From Ilyonectria destructans (lineage: Eukaryota; Ascomycota; Sordariomycetes; Hypocreales; Nectriaceae), in the NCBI GenBank assembly GCA_020740775.1, contig JAHEWK010000003.1:2790001-2854000 (forward strand): DNA of 64,000 nucleotides. The letters run 5' to 3'. A program made the position numbers and the translations under genes. This document shows positions 63,512 to 64,000 of the stretch, piece after piece. Every line of letters begins with the position of its first letter. Position 1 is the first letter of the stretch. The notes beneath the pieces are model-generated. The model saw only the letters and a list, made by a program, of their open reading frames with translations, ran no database searches and had not been told where the DNA came from.

Positions 63512-63970
63512 TCAGTTTGGAGGCTTCAAGTTATCCGTCGCTGCGAGAAATCGTTAGCAACAGATTCTGCGACCGAATGAAGAATACTCATTACCTTCAA
63601 GATGGAACAGAACATTGGACTGGTAGTTCTTGAACATCTGCGCTACCAGTTCCACGTTCATGTTTTGGATGTTTATATCCTACGCAGTACCGAGTCAGCA
63701 TATCAGAACGAGAAATGGAATGAAAGCGAAGACGAACTTGGAGGCTCTTGTTCATAACAACGACGGCCTCGTTGAGTTTTTCCTGTATATTATCAGCTAT
63801 TTGCCGTCCACTGGCTCAGAGTGAAGCGATCTCCGTACCACATTGGTGATGATGCGGGACAGCAGGAGGTTCTGCTGGTGCTCGTGTGGGCTCTCCTGCG
63901 CGCATCGTCAGCGGATGATTTAGCTTATCGACGTCCAAACTGCGCCGTCTGCTTCGGAGATTTTTACCAT
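63512..63970 (-). CDS. DAD4: DASH complex subunit DAD4
   Basis: Small subunit of the DASH/Dam1 ring that couples kinetochores to microtubules. Five exons: 63968-63970 (the ATG only), 63839-63895, 63738-63782, 63595-63679 and 63512-63540, giving 72 residues, the same size as yeast Dad4. All four introns have GT-AG ends. Matching landmarks are the N-terminus [16 protein letters not shown], then [35 protein letters not shown] and [14 protein letters not shown]. The whole protein is a pair of amphipathic helices. The window ends 30 bp upstream of the ATG, so the promoter is outside. Confidence 0.9.
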
Positions 63971-64000
63971 CTTCAAATTGGTTCGCAGGATGATGAACGT

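Overview
The window comes from a filamentous ascomycete nuclear genome, most likely a sordariomycete. The genes have short GT-AG introns (mostly 45-95 bp) with CTAAC or CTGAC branch-like boxes, codon third positions are GC-biased, and the protein families are typical of Pezizomycotina (kapC-type bZIP, DUF3112 membrane protein, EXO84, ERG25, SSU1). I cannot name the species from sequence alone. Gene models were assembled by hand: exons were joined at GT-AG junctions that keep frame and restore family motifs, and the lengths add up to whole codons in every model.

Layout, left to right. 0-5.3 kb: a GILT-like thiol reductase (+) whose 3' coding end overlaps that of a convergent DcpS scavenger decapping enzyme (-), then a single-pass SH3 membrane protein (-). 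5.3-9 kb: a gene-poor spacer. 9-16.5 kb: a seven-exon NO VEIN-like HATPase/DUF3883 protein (-), head to head with an old yellow enzyme (+). 17-20 kb: a stand-alone RNase H-fold gene and a DUF3112 seven-helix membrane protein (both +). 21-25.4 kb: PP2A catalytic subunit and exocyst subunit EXO84 (both -), the latter divergent from TOM20 (+, 26 kb). 27-33 kb: the wybutosine enzyme TYW1 (-), then sulfite pump SSU1 (-) divergently paired with cysteine dioxygenase (+). 35-36 kb: a short-chain dehydrogenase (+). 36-39 kb: a gene-poor AT-richer block. 39-43 kb: an unknown Ser/Pro-rich protein (-) and a 115-residue four-exon protein (+). 45-50.6 kb: a HIRAN-SNF2-RING helicase (+) and mitochondrial NCA2 (-). 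53-55.5 kb: ERG25 (+) and pterin-4a-carbinolamine dehydratase (-). 58-64 kb: a kapC-like bZIP factor (+), ARP5 of INO80 (-), and a 72-residue DASH subunit DAD4 (-) spread over five tiny exons.

Most of the window is housekeeping. The clearest functional linkage is cysteine dioxygenase with SSU1: one starts conversion of cysteine towards sulfite, the other exports sulfite, and they share a 974-bp divergent intergenic region. Other items of interest are the NO VEIN-like ATPase, the solo RNase H gene with all four metal-binding acidic residues, the micro-exon genes (DAD4, OYE, ERG25) and the overlapping convergent coding ends of GILT and DcpS. I saw no CRISPR array, rRNA, tRNA or intact transposon, and nothing I can defend as an undescribed multi-gene system.
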